Made by a program: the position numbers and the translations under genes. This document shows, in pieces, positions 9,050 to 17,592 of a stretch of 34,179 nucleotides of DNA; within the stretch, counting starts at the first letter, position 1; each line of letters opens with the position of its first letter. The notes below the pieces were generated by a model. The model saw only the letters and a list, made by a program, of their open reading frames with translations. It did no database searches and was not told the origin of the DNA. This stretch comes from an uncultured Christensenella sp. (lineage in GTDB: Bacteria; Bacillota; Clostridia; Christensenellales; UBA3700): contig CAJTXS010000017.1 in the NCBI GenBank assembly GCA_910583735.1, positions 1 through 34,179 on the forward strand, in the 5' to 3' direction.

Positions 9050-10141
9050 TTAAACGTTGAAACGGAAGAGTATAACGTCGCCGTCCTTGACTACGTAATC
9101 CTTGCCCTCGCTCCTTACCTTGCCCTTTTCCTTGGCAAGAGCGTAAGAGCCGCACTCGAGCAGTACCTGCCAATCCACTACTTCCGCGCGTATGAAGCCG
9201 CGCTCGAAATCGCTATGTATTTTACCCGCCGCCTGAGGGGCTTTTGTACCCTTGCGAATAGTCCAAGCTCGAGTCTCCTTCTCGCCTGCGGTAAGATAGC
9301 TGATGAGCCCGAGCAGGCTGTAGCACGCGCCGACGAGCTTGTCCAGACCGCTCTCCTCTATGCCGAGCTCGTCTCTGAACATCGCCTTGTCCTCTTCGCT
9401 CATGCCCGCGAGGTCTTCCTCTATCTTGGCGCACAGCACGATTACGTCGGAGCGGTGAGCCGCGGCGTACTCCTTGACGGCGGTCACGTATCTGTTGTCA
9501 TCCGCGCCCAAATCCGACTCGCCTATGTTGGCCGCGTAGATAACGGGCTTGGACGTAAGCAGGAACATGTCGTCTATAATCTCCTGCTCGTCCTCGGTAA
9601 AGTCCATCATCCTCACGGGCACGCCTTGCTCGAGCTTAGCGTATACGCCGTCCAAAAAGTCCGCCTCCACGACATACTTCCTGTCTCCGCCCTTAGCGGA
9701 CGTACGGCTCTTGGCGCTGCGCTTCTGCACGCTGTCCATGTCCGCGAATATCAGCTCCAACTCGATGGTCTCGATGTCGCGCAGCGGGTCGATACTGCCG
9801 TCCACGTGAGTGATATTCTCGTCGTCGAAACATCTCACCACATGCACTATAGCGTCCGTCTCTCTGATGTGAGAGAGGAATTTATTGCCCAATCCCTCGC
9901 CGTGAGACGCGCCCTTGACCAATCCCGCGATATCTACGAACTCAAGCACGGTAGGCGTAACTTTCTTGCTGTCGTACAGCGCGGCAAGCCTGTCCAGCCG
10001 CTCGTCGGGCACAGCCACAACGCCGACGTTGGGCTCTATCGTGCAGAAAGGATAATTGGCGCATTCCGCGCCCGCCTGCGTAATCGCGTTAAAAAGCGTA
10101 CTCTTGCCCACGTTGGGCAATCCCACAACACCTAATTTCAT
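9050..10141 (-). CDS. ychF: Redox-regulated ATPase YchF (Obg-family, TGS domain)
   Basis: The 363-residue protein has the G1 P-loop GLPNVGKST near residues 8-16, VDIAGLVKGASHGEGLGNKFL as G3, a YAANIGESD segment at the nonstandard G4 site that makes YchF prefer ATP, a coiled-coil insert, and the C-terminal TGS domain (AWTIRKGTKAPQAAGKIH and so on). YchF/OLA1 associates with ribosomes and is involved in stress and translation control. The ATG at 10141 has AAGGAG six bases upstream. It lies 106 bases after plsY and 14 bases before argS. Confidence 0.97.
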   Translation of the reverse strand: MKLGVVGLPNVGKSTLFNAITQAGAECANYPFCTIEPNVGVVAVPDERLDRLAALYDSKKVTPTVLEFVDIAGLVKGASHGEGLGNKFLSHIRETDAIVHVVRCFDDENITHVDGSIDPLRDIETIELELIFADMDSVQKRSAKSRTSAKGGDRKYVVEADFLDGVYAKLEQGVPVRMMDFTEDEQEIIDDMFLLTSKPVIYAANIGESDLGADDNRYVTAVKEYAAAHRSDVIVLCAKIEEDLAGMSEEDKAMFRDELGIEESGLDKLVGACYSLLGLISYLTAGEKETRAWTIRKGTKAPQAAGKIHSDFERGFIRAEVVDWQVLLECGSYALAKEKGKVRSEGKDYVVKDGDVILFRFNV

Positions 10142-10247
10142 CCTATACTCCTTCCGTCGCAAATATATGCGCCGTATCGGTTATCTTATATATTATCAGC
10201 TTAATCTTCGCTGCTGCGAGTAAGCGGCAACGATACCCGCCTATAGC

Positions 10248-11021
10248 CTAATCTTCCGAGCGATTGCCCGCGGCGACTTGTCCGTCGTCCTCTCCCGCCG
10301 TATCGCCTTGCGCTGTCGCCTCGCCAACGCCGTCGTCTCCGCTCGCTTGCGGCGCCGATGTGTCGACTGCCTTTCCGCTGCCGTCTTTCTTCTTGCCGCC
10401 TATAGGTCTCAAGACGTTTTCCTTGCCGCCGGCGAGCCTGACAATGTTGCTGCGGTGCGTAAAGACTATGAGAGCGAGGATAATCATATTGATGACTATC
10501 ACCGCCCACTCTCCGCGGAACTTGACTGCCGAATATATACTCAATGTCGTAATCGCGCCCAGCGAACCTATAAAGCCGTACTTGACGAACAGCAACACTA
10601 TAACGAGCGCCGCAAGCACTATCGGCGCGACAATAGGGCAAGCTACGAGATATACTCCGAGCGAGGTAGCCACTCCCTTGCCGCCCTTAAACTTGGTGTA
10701 TATCGGGAATACGTGCCCGATTACGGCGATGCCGCCCAAGGCAAACAGCCACACCGTTCCGCCCGCGATATACATGCCCGCAAGCGCGCACAAGACGCCC
10801 TTGGCGCAGTCGCACACGAATGTGAGCGCGCCCCAGCCCTTGCCGAATATGCGCATCATATTCATTGTGCCGGGGTTGCCGCTGCCCGACTTGCGGACAT
10901 CGTCGCCCCTCAACTTCGATATTACCGTAGCGAAATTAACTGCGCCAAGCAGATACGCCGCGATACATAGAGCTATCTTGACGACAAGTCCCCAAGGGGT
11001 ACCGTCCATAAATTCACGCAT
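10248..11021 (-). CDS. plsY: Acyl-phosphate:glycerol-3-phosphate acyltransferase PlsY, with extended tail
   Basis: This 257-residue membrane protein transfers the acyl group of acyl-phosphate to glycerol-3-phosphate, the first step of phospholipid synthesis. The conserved loops are visible: SGSGNPGTMNMMR (usually ...GATN), FKGGKGVAT, and a third loop near HRSNIVRL. Hydrophobic helices fill residues about 8-205. The last 50 or so residues are a hydrophilic Asp/Gly/Ala/Lys-rich tail absent from the usual 200-residue form. The ATG at 11021 has AAGGA eight bases upstream. It starts 11 bases after asnA. The 106-bp gap to ychF shows no clear promoter. Confidence 0.95.
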   Translation of the reverse strand: MREFMDGTPWGLVVKIALCIAAYLLGAVNFATVISKLRGDDVRKSGSGNPGTMNMMRIFGKGWGALTFVCDCAKGVLCALAGMYIAGGTVWLFALGGIAVIGHVFPIYTKFKGGKGVATSLGVYLVACPIVAPIVLAALVIVLLFVKYGFIGSLGAITTLSIYSAVKFRGEWAVIVINMIILALIVFTHRSNIVRLAGGKENVLRPIGGKKKDGSGKAVDTSAPQASGDDGVGEATAQGDTAGEDDGQVAAGNRSED

Positions 11022-11032
11022 GTCAACTGTCC

Positions 11033-12034
11033 TTACAGCAGTATTATACCCTTTTCGGCGCAATTATCGCGCTCGCTCTTAGGCCAAATACTCGCTTGCA
11101 CTTCTCCGATATGAGCTCTGCCCAGCAGATACATACACAGTCGAGACTGTCCTATGCCGCCGCCCACCGTCTGCGGAAGCTCTCCCGCAAGCAGCGCCTT
11201 ATGATACGGGAGCATGGAGCGCTCTGTCATGCCCGATTCCTCGAGCTGTCTCTTGAGCGCCGCGGCGTCTACGCGTATGCCCATGCTGGATAGCTCGAAC
11301 GCCCTGTCGAGTAAAGGATAATATAACAATAAATCGCCGTTAAGCGTCCAATCGTCGTAATCGGGGGCTCTGCCGTCGTGCTTCCTGCCCGACTTCAGCG
11401 CGCCGCCTATGCCTATCACGAACACGCTGCCGTGCTCTCTTACGTACGCGCTCTCCCTCTCGGAAGGAGCCAGCGCGGGATACTTATCCTCAAGCTGCTG
11501 AGAAGTGACGAATGAGATATCTTCGCTCAAGTAGCCGTTGTCCACGCCGTAGAGCTTAGATACCGTCTTGGCGGTAGTGATGAGCGCGGAATATATTGAG
11601 CGTACCGTAGACTTGAGATAATCGATATTCCTATCGGAAGGCGCTATTACCTTCTCCCAATCCCATTGGTCCACATAGATGGAATGCAGCGCGTCGCAGT
11701 TCTCGTCGCGCCTGATGGCGTTCATGTCCGTATAAAGTCCTTGATAGACGGGGAAATTATATTGCTTGAGCGCAAGTCTCTTCCACTTGGCAAGCGAGTG
11801 CACTACTTCCGCCTGCACGCCCGTCTGCAATATGTCGAAGCCCACCGCTCTCTCGTAGCCGTTGAGGTTGTCGTTGAGTCCGCTGGATTTATCTACAAAC
11901 AGCGGCGCGGACACTCTGATGAGGTTAAGAGCTGTAGCAAGCTCTCTCTCGAAAGTATCTTTAATGAGTTTAATCGCCTTTTGGGTGGTTATTAAATCGA
12001 GCGAAGCGGTATAGCCGTCGGGCAAACAGGACAT
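11033..12034 (-). CDS. asnA: Aspartate-ammonia ligase (asparagine synthetase A)
   Basis: The 333-residue protein makes asparagine from aspartate, ammonia and ATP with a class II synthetase-like fold. Matching blocks are LFVDKSSGLNDNLNGYERAV, VVHSLAKWKRLAL, YTDMNAIRRDE, SIYVDQWDWEKVI and the C-terminal GGGIGQSRLCMYLL. The length is normal for the family. GGGGAG lies six bases before ATG and a good promoter lies just upstream with a leader of about 29 nt, so there is no room for a T-box. It leads the asnA-plsY pair. Confidence 0.97.
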   Translation of the reverse strand: MSCLPDGYTASLDLITTQKAIKLIKDTFERELATALNLIRVSAPLFVDKSSGLNDNLNGYERAVGFDILQTGVQAEVVHSLAKWKRLALKQYNFPVYQGLYTDMNAIRRDENCDALHSIYVDQWDWEKVIAPSDRNIDYLKSTVRSIYSALITTAKTVSKLYGVDNGYLSEDISFVTSQQLEDKYPALAPSERESAYVREHGSVFVIGIGGALKSGRKHDGRAPDYDDWTLNGDLLLYYPLLDRAFELSSMGIRVDAAALKRQLEESGMTERSMLPYHKALLAGELPQTVGGGIGQSRLCMYLLGRAHIGEVQASIWPKSERDNCAEKGIILL

Positions 12035-12069
12035 AGGTATCTCCCCTGTGCAGTATTTTACTTAAATAT

Positions 12070-12097
12070 ATTATACTATGCACGCGGGCAAAGTCAA
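12070..12097 (-). promoter_or_regulatory. asnA promoter
   Basis: TTGACT (12097-12092), a 16-bp spacer and a perfect TATAAT (12075-12070), giving a start near 12063. Confidence 0.65.
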
Positions 12098-12125
12098 TGA
12101 CATTGCGTAGCTCCGCTTATACTCT

Positions 12126-12866
12126 CTACCGAGAAGCCTTCATAAAATCTTCCCAAAATCTAAGCGGCATATGATTGAGCCTGCATCTGTCGTTGTGCCT
12201 CGGCTTAATCTCTATCGCGTCATAAAATACTTGCCACAGATTGCGGTACTTTTCCTCTTCCTCGCCGTGAGCGTCGGGCTCGAAACCTTCTATCGAAAGC
12301 AGCTCGTCCCTGCCCCCGTCATGTATAAACCCCTGCTTATGCACCTTGTCGTAGATAAAAAACTTTTCGCACGGAAAGCGCGACACGAAGTGCGGCGCAA
12401 TCAGCGGCAAAACGCTGTGCGTAGGCTGAATTACGGATACCAGCGCGCCGTTAATCTCGCTAAAGCGTATAAACTCTATATTGCGATGCGTCTCGTTGCC
12501 CACCGCCTTAGCCATGCGGTGAACTCTGTCCACGCAAGGGGTGGCGAGCATGTTGATTGCTTTAGCCCCCTCTTTCATTCCCAGCACCACGAATTGAGCT
12601 ATCGCGACGCCCTTGTCGTCAAAGTCGGATAGGTAAGCCTTCTTTATCAGATGCTCGGCGTCCTTACCCATCACAGAGCGTATGCCTCTCGTCACGCGGC
12701 GCGCCTTGTCCTTATCCGTATCGATATACCTGCAAGTAAGCAAAGTATCGCGTCTGTCGGTAATCTCCGAGGGTATAAACTTGTCCGTATAGCAGTTGAA
12801 TACGGCGCACAGCAAGCCGTTGTAACTGCCGTCGTATACATATATTACGTCCTCTCTTATCTTCAT
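12126..12866 (-). CDS. DUF4130-type putative DNA repair/metabolism protein (TIGR03915-like)
   Basis: The 246-residue protein opens VIYVYDGSYNGLLCAVFNCY, the hallmark start of the DUF4130 family, which is consistently encoded beside a radical SAM partner and resembles the uracil-DNA glycosylase superfamily. Other family-like blocks are GKDAEHLIKKAYLSDFDDK, NIEFIRFSEINGALVSVI and the terminal HMPLRFWEDFMKA. The exact reaction is not established. It starts three bases after the stop of the radical SAM gene with its ribosome site GAGGTG inside that gene's end, so the two are translationally coupled. The gene is complete. Confidence 0.85.
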   Translation of the reverse strand: MKIREDVIYVYDGSYNGLLCAVFNCYTDKFIPSEITDRRDTLLTCRYIDTDKDKARRVTRGIRSVMGKDAEHLIKKAYLSDFDDKGVAIAQFVVLGMKEGAKAINMLATPCVDRVHRMAKAVGNETHRNIEFIRFSEINGALVSVIQPTHSVLPLIAPHFVSRFPCEKFFIYDKVHKQGFIHDGGRDELLSIEGFEPDAHGEEEEKYRNLWQVFYDAIEIKPRHNDRCRLNHMPLRFWEDFMKASR

Positions 12867-12869
12867 ATC

Positions 12870-14117
12870 TCACACCTCTATAGGCGCCGTCTGACCGAGC
12901 GCGGGCAATACGTCGAACATAGACAGCTGCACGGCGCTCTCCGCTCTGCCTATCGCGCTCAAAGCCGCTGCCGCAGCCGACGGTCTGTCCGCAGCCGATA
13001 TACCCATGCCGCCCTCGATAAAGTACTTGGCTCTCTTCATAACCACGCCCAACCTGCGCAACGCGTCCGCGTCGAGCCTGCCGTATCTGCGCGCCGTAAG
13101 TATTCTGCGCGCGCTCTTGACGCCTATGCCCGGCACTCGCAGCAGTCGCTCGTAATCGGCGCGATTGACATCAACGGGGAAGAACTCGGGGTGATTGACC
13201 GCCCAATTACACTTGGGGTCGAGGTACTCGTTGAAGTACGGTCTGTCCTTGTCGAGTATCTCGTAAGACTTAAAGCCGTAGTAGCGCATCAGCCAGTCCG
13301 CCTGATAAAGCCTGTGCTCTCTGAGCAGCGGCGGCGACGTCCCCACGGCGGGCAGGTTGGAATTATCCGCCACAGCCACGTATGCGGAATAGAATACCCT
13401 CCTAAGTCCGTAGCCCGAGTACAGTCCCTCCGCAAGCGATATTATCTGCAAATCGCTCTCGGGCGTCGCGCCTATGATCATCTGCGTGCTCTGCCCCGAG
13501 GACGCGAAACCCTTGGTCTTTTCCTTAAGTTTCCCGCTGATGTATCGCATTGGCGCAAGCACGTCCTTCTTGCTCTTGTCGGGAGCGAGCAGTCTCAGAC
13601 TTTCGGAGCTGGGCAGCTCTATATTGGAGCTCATCCTGTCGACAAGCATGCCCATCCTCTCTATCAAGTGCTCCTTAGCCCCCGGGATTGCCTTGGCGTG
13701 CACATAACCGTAAAACTTATATTTATACCGCAACAATTCCACCGTCTTTATCATGAGCTGCATAGTATTATCGGGATTGCCGATTACGCCGCTGGATAGA
13801 AAAAGCCCCTCGATGTAATTGCGCCTGTAGAAGTTGATGGTGATATCCGCTATTTCGTCGGGCGTAAGGGTGGCGCGAGGCACGTCGTTGGACACTCTGT
13901 TGACGCAATAGGCGCAATCGTAACAGCAGGCGTTGCTCATGAGTATCTTTAGCAACGAAATACATCTGCCGTCTCCCGCAAATGCGTGACACAGCCCTGA
14001 GCTGCACGCCGAGCCGATACCGTCGGAAGGACATACCCTATCCGTGCCGCTTGAGGTGCAAGCGACGTCGTACTTGGCGCTTTCGGTAAGTATGCGTAAT
14101 TTATCTGCAAGTTCCAT
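12870..14117 (-). CDS. Putative DNA modification/repair radical SAM protein (TIGR03916-like)
   Basis: The 415-residue protein starts MELADKLRILTESAKYDVACTSSGT, with an extra cysteine-rich N-terminal region. It carries the radical SAM [4Fe-4S] motif C64-x3-C68-x2-C71 (NACCYDCAYCVNR). A helix-hairpin-helix DNA-binding segment, LLRVPGIGVKSARRIL, lies near residues 328-345. The family occurs almost always next to the DUF4130 partner and is presumed to act in DNA repair or modification; the substrate is unknown. There is no Shine-Dalgarno sequence, and the promoter lies so near the ATG that the mRNA should be practically leaderless. Confidence 0.87.
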   Translation of the reverse strand: MELADKLRILTESAKYDVACTSSGTDRVCPSDGIGSACSSGLCHAFAGDGRCISLLKILMSNACCYDCAYCVNRVSNDVPRATLTPDEIADITINFYRRNYIEGLFLSSGVIGNPDNTMQLMIKTVELLRYKYKFYGYVHAKAIPGAKEHLIERMGMLVDRMSSNIELPSSESLRLLAPDKSKKDVLAPMRYISGKLKEKTKGFASSGQSTQMIIGATPESDLQIISLAEGLYSGYGLRRVFYSAYVAVADNSNLPAVGTSPPLLREHRLYQADWLMRYYGFKSYEILDKDRPYFNEYLDPKCNWAVNHPEFFPVDVNRADYERLLRVPGIGVKSARRILTARRYGRLDADALRRLGVVMKRAKYFIEGGMGISAADRPSAAAAALSAIGRAESAVQLSMFDVLPALGQTAPIEV

Positions 14118-14126
14118 AGCTTAAAT

Positions 14127-14155
14127 ATTTTAACATATGTTCGTATTTTTTACAA
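14127..14155 (-). promoter_or_regulatory. Promoter of radical SAM gene, predicted leaderless
   Basis: TTGTAA (14155-14150), a 17-bp spacer and TAAAAT (14132-14127). Only nine bases separate the -10 box from the ATG at 14117, so transcription should begin about 2-3 bases before the start codon. Confidence 0.5.
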
Positions 14156-14210
14156 TACTTTTTTAAGACATATTCTTTCGCTTAATATTGTATTTACGCA
14201 TAAAATGGCT

Positions 14211-14239
14211 TTGTGCACACGACATGTTGCTGTTATAAT
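14211..14239 (+). promoter_or_regulatory. Extended -10 promoter of the acyltransferase-like gene, predicted leaderless
   Basis: TTGTGC at 14211-14216, a 17-bp spacer and TATAAT at 14234-14239 preceded by TG-n (extended -10). The ATG at 14246 begins seven bases after the -10 box, at the expected transcription start. Confidence 0.55.
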
Positions 14240-14245
14240 AGGCTT

Positions 14246-15214
14246 ATGGACGACAAGAGCGCAGACTTGGATAAGGTAACCGCAGAGGAAGAATGCAATC
14301 CCCATGCAAGCGACGCTTCGCTTTCCTCGAAAGTGAGACGCGGCTTAGCCTGCGCAGGTAATAAAATCAAGTCCTCTTTTAAGGGCGGAACCAAGCTCAA
14401 GGGCGGCAAGAGCCGCATATGGGAGCTGGACTTTATACGAGGAATATGCGTGCTGCTGATGGTCTTCGACCACTTCATATTCGACATCGCAGATATATTC
14501 GGTAAGGCATGGTGCGCAGCCAAAGACAGCGCAATACTCGACAGCATATACGATGCGGCGACGGAGTTTGCGACCTCTTCATTCCACGAAACGGCTCAGC
14601 ACATCGTAGTGTGGATATTCTGCATTATATGCGGGATATCGTGTTACTTCTCCCGCTCCAACTTAAAGCGAGGCATAATAGTGGCTATCTGCGCGGCAAT
14701 CGTGACCGCCGTGTCTACGGAAATCGGCGTCCCTATCAGATTCGGAATACTTCATATGTTCGCGGTAGCGATACTGCTCTTTTGGCTGATAGACACGCTG
14801 TGCCGCCGCAACAAGCGACTTACTTCTACTGTGTGCTTGGTATTGGGCATAGCGATAATCTGTATAGACGCCGCTATGAGCGCCTACTCCGATGCTATAG
14901 GCGGACTGGCACAAGACAGCTCGCTGTACTTCATCGGAGACTGGATGCTGGGCGGTCCTTTCTATTCCGCCGACTACTATCCGGTATTCCCCGGCGTGGG
15001 CTACATGCTCATAGGTTCGTTCGTAGGCTTTACGCTGTATAGCAAGCGGCGCTCCCTGCTCCCCCGCCTCGGCAAATACGGCTGGCACGCCCCGATAGAT
15101 ATATGGGGCAGACTGGCTCTGTACGTATATATCCTGCATCAGGTAGTGATAGCCGCAGTGCTCGCGCTGATAAGTTATATCTTCCTAACTCCAGGAGACT
15201 TTATCATAATCTGA
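14246..15214 (+). CDS. HGSNAT/DUF1624-like membrane acyltransferase-family protein
   Basis: The protein has 322 residues. The first 60 or so are hydrophilic with many Ser/Lys/Gly. RIWELDFIRGICVLLMVFDH follows, which is the first-helix signature of the DUF1624/heparan-alpha-glucosaminide N-acetyltransferase catalytic family. About seven to eight further membrane helices are visible, with FGILHMFAVAILLFWLID and a C-terminal YVYILHQVV segment as in membrane acyltransferases. The substrate is unknown; acylation of a surface polymer is a guess. ATG at 14246 is preferred over GTG at 14213, because the -10 box lies between them. It is convergent with gerC, with only two bases between stops and no visible terminator. 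Confidence 0.75.
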   Translation: MDDKSADLDKVTAEEECNPHASDASLSSKVRRGLACAGNKIKSSFKGGTKLKGGKSRIWELDFIRGICVLLMVFDHFIFDIADIFGKAWCAAKDSAILDSIYDAATEFATSSFHETAQHIVVWIFCIICGISCYFSRSNLKRGIIVAICAAIVTAVSTEIGVPIRFGILHMFAVAILLFWLIDTLCRRNKRLTSTVCLVLGIAIICIDAAMSAYSDAIGGLAQDSSLYFIGDWMLGGPFYSADYYPVFPGVGYMLIGSFVGFTLYSKRRSLLPRLGKYGWHAPIDIWGRLALYVYILHQVVIAAVLALISYIFLTPGDFIII

Positions 15215-15216
15215 TA

Positions 15217-16365
15217 TTACTTTACGGTGAGCTTTACGTCTACGTCGAGCTTGATTTCGTCAAGGTAGTGCTCGTCAATGCTGCTCAGCCAATCGCAGCC
15301 GTATTTGCGGTATACCTGCTCGCCGAGATGGAACACGTCCACCTTGCCGTCCTTGCACTTCTCGAAGCAAGACATAACCTTGCCTTTTACGCTCTCTCTT
15401 ATGCGCTCCAACTCGTTATTGCTGAGCGCATTGACTATCATGCCGTTGTTGGTGCTCTGCATCTCGTTTCGCCTTATATTCATCGATATTTTGACCGTCG
15501 CATGCTGCGGAGAATCCACCTTAATCTTACTCTTGCTCTCGAGCAATATGACGTCGCTCTGTCTCGAGCAGTCGCCGATATAGAGTATAGAGCCGCCGTT
15601 AAGCCTGTTCTTGACAAAGCTCAATCCTTCGCTCGCATTTACGTCCAAAGTAAAAGCGTAGCCCTCTCGCGTAGTGATAAGCGAACGCTCGAGACTGATA
15701 AGCTGCGCTTCCTGCGCCTGTATCTGGCTGCCCTCGGGCGTGTAGTCGCAGTCCTCCACTACCGCAAGCGGCATATACGAAGCGCCGCCTATGCGGTAAT
15801 AATTGGCAAAGTAGTCCTTAAGCGTACAGGGATTGACTCCCGCTTCTTTCTGCACGCCCTGCATCATACGTTGCAAGTGATACGCCGCGACCTCGTTGAT
15901 GGGCACCTTAGCCGCAAGTACTTCCTTGCCCGTAGCCGCCGCCACCAGCAAGGTGTTGTCTGCGAATTCGTCCGAACGCACCAAAAACTTGAGTACGTCG
16001 TCATATACCGCCGTCTTGAGCATATTCTCGCCGAATACGACTATCGTACAGTGAGCAAACGACGCCTTGACGCCCATAGACGAGGACAGCTTCTCCACAG
16101 CGTCCTGCATAGTCTCGCCCGTAGCGGTAAATATCATAAAGTTATTATTACCCGTAGCCGAGCCGCCGCTGCGCGGCAATACCGTCTGAGCATTGAGTTC
16201 TATTCTGTCGCCCGAGGTATCTATGGATAAGCCCACCACCAGTCCTCTGTTGATAAGACTCTTGTTGTTGGTGAGCATATCGAAGCCCACGAGCACGACA
16301 ATTAACAACAGTATCAATATCCACTTGCGGGACGCAAAGATACTTAAGCCTTTCTTTCCGCGCAT
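15217..16365 (-). CDS. gerC: Ger(x)C-family spore germination protein (GerC), no lipobox
   Basis: The 382-residue protein has the GerAC shape. An N-terminal hydrophobic segment is followed by LINRGLVVGLSIDTSGDRIELNAQTVLP, then FTATGETMQDAVEKLSSSMG, AHCTIVVFGENM and DVLKFLVRSDEF. The C-terminus has a Ger-type VFHLGEQVYRKYGCDWLS domain. GerC subunits are normally lipoproteins with a Cys in the lipobox; here the hydrophobic segment (about residues 15-30) has no Cys, so anchoring is probably by an uncleaved helix. It belongs to the germinant receptor in the spore inner membrane. GGAGGAGG precedes the ATG, which overlaps the end of gerB by 22 bases. Confidence 0.88.
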   Translation of the reverse strand: MRGKKGLSIFASRKWILILLLIVVLVGFDMLTNNKSLINRGLVVGLSIDTSGDRIELNAQTVLPRSGGSATGNNNFMIFTATGETMQDAVEKLSSSMGVKASFAHCTIVVFGENMLKTAVYDDVLKFLVRSDEFADNTLLVAAATGKEVLAAKVPINEVAAYHLQRMMQGVQKEAGVNPCTLKDYFANYYRIGGASYMPLAVVEDCDYTPEGSQIQAQEAQLISLERSLITTREGYAFTLDVNASEGLSFVKNRLNGGSILYIGDCSRQSDVILLESKSKIKVDSPQHATVKISMNIRRNEMQSTNNGMIVNALSNNELERIRESVKGKVMSCFEKCKDGKVDVFHLGEQVYRKYGCDWLSSIDEHYLDEIKLDVDVKLTVK

Positions 16366-17474
16366 TTGCCTGCCTCCTCCAACGCTTCTTGCTCGGGTGT
16401 CGCTGCGCTGAACGGCGCTGCGTCCTTATCCCACTTGCGCACCGCAAGATATACCGCAGGCGGGAGCAGATACTCTATTACGCCCACTACATACCTCATC
16501 CATGAAGTTGCGAACTTGTACGTCCTGTCGAGATTCTTCAGCCCGAAAAATATAGCGAGTCCGAGAGCAAGTCCTACCGCTACCGACACCCAGCCTCTGC
16601 GCTTGACATAATAAGTTATACCCTCGATAATCGCATACAGTATTACGGACAGCTTGATAATCGCCATCATCAGCCAAGAGCATACCGTAGGGAAGTCTAC
16701 CGTACCGAGCAACATGGATATGCGGTTGAATATACCTATCTTATTGAATGCGTTGCTCACCAATATTCCGCCTCCGCCGTACACGGATATAAATACTATC
16801 ATAAAGCCGACCGTAAGCACGAACAGCAGCGGCATTATAATTGCAAGACCGCTCTTTTGCTTTCGCGCGGGCTGAGCTACGGTAACGAATAAGAATGGCG
16901 TAAAATCTCCGAACCATATCATATGTCTGTCGCCTGCCGACATTACGGAAGCGTCGAATCTCATAGGGAAAAGATTGCCTATATCCCCCTTAAACTGAGC
17001 GAACAGTATATTAAACAGGAGCGACACCGCTACTACCCAAAAAATAATCTGCGCGGTACGCGCTATGACGTTGGCTCCCTTGTACGCTATGAACATGAGC
17101 GTCGGCATGAGCGCGAGTATAACCAGTCTCCACAGTCCGTCGTCGAACAAGGTAGTGGAGATATACGATACCGATTCCGCTATAAGCACGCTGCTCTTGA
17201 TGCCGCTGCTAAAGACGATAAGCGCGATGAATACCGCTTTAAGCGCCGCAGGCATAGCCGAATCGAGCAGCGACGTGCGCGAAATAATGCCGTATATCAC
17301 GAAAAACATGCCTACTTCGATAGCCATCATATACGCCATGACAATCGCGCTCTGTCTGCCCGCGACACCTGACAGATATTGCGGCAGCATTACCACCTTA
17401 AAGGTGAACGACGCTATAAAGGCAAGCAAAGCAAGCTGCCTGGGATATACGATGTGAGTAGTTCTGGCATTCAT
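16344..17474 (-). CDS. gerB: GerAB-family spore germination transporter subunit (GerB)
   Basis: The 376-residue protein has ten or so hydrophobic helices and an APC-like fold typical of GerAB. It opens with VYPRQLALLAFIASFTFKVVMLPQYLS and contains the FGDFTPFLFVTVAQPARK block. GerB is the polytopic germinant-binding subunit of the Ger receptor. AGGAGA lies upstream of ATG. It lies between gerA (118-bp gap with hairpins) and gerC (22-base overlap). Confidence 0.92.
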   Translation of the reverse strand: MNARTTHIVYPRQLALLAFIASFTFKVVMLPQYLSGVAGRQSAIVMAYMMAIEVGMFFVIYGIISRTSLLDSAMPAALKAVFIALIVFSSGIKSSVLIAESVSYISTTLFDDGLWRLVILALMPTLMFIAYKGANVIARTAQIIFWVVAVSLLFNILFAQFKGDIGNLFPMRFDASVMSAGDRHMIWFGDFTPFLFVTVAQPARKQKSGLAIIMPLLFVLTVGFMIVFISVYGGGGILVSNAFNKIGIFNRISMLLGTVDFPTVCSWLMMAIIKLSVILYAIIEGITYYVKRRGWVSVAVGLALGLAIFFGLKNLDRTYKFATSWMRYVVGVIEYLLPPAVYLAVRKWDKDAAPFSAATPEQEALEEAGKCAERKA

Positions 17475-17592
17475 AATCTTCTCCTATGTCGCAAGAGGGC
17501 TGCCTTAAAGGCGCACTTTCGCCTATCGCAGTTTGTCTCGGCGTCATAAAGACGCCTAATTGCCGACATATGTACGCCCGTAGCGGGCGAGA
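17475..17592 (-). other. gerA-gerB spacer with stacked hairpins
   Basis: The 118-nt spacer contains CGCCCG-CTA-CGGGCG right after the gerA stop (17589-17575), GGCGTC-TTTAT-GACGCC (17556-17540), and a GGCG/CGCC stem nearer gerB. None is followed by a T-run. They may stabilise or partly attenuate the operon transcript. Confidence 0.5.

Noticed and set aside
12651..13799. Long open frame (382 codons) on the + strand antisense to the DUF4130 and radical SAM genes
   Set aside because: It is a shadow of strongly recognisable genes on the other strand, with an Arg/Tyr/Leu-rich composition unlike a real protein. Similar shadows lie over argS, ychF, the ger genes, alaS and the surface proteins.
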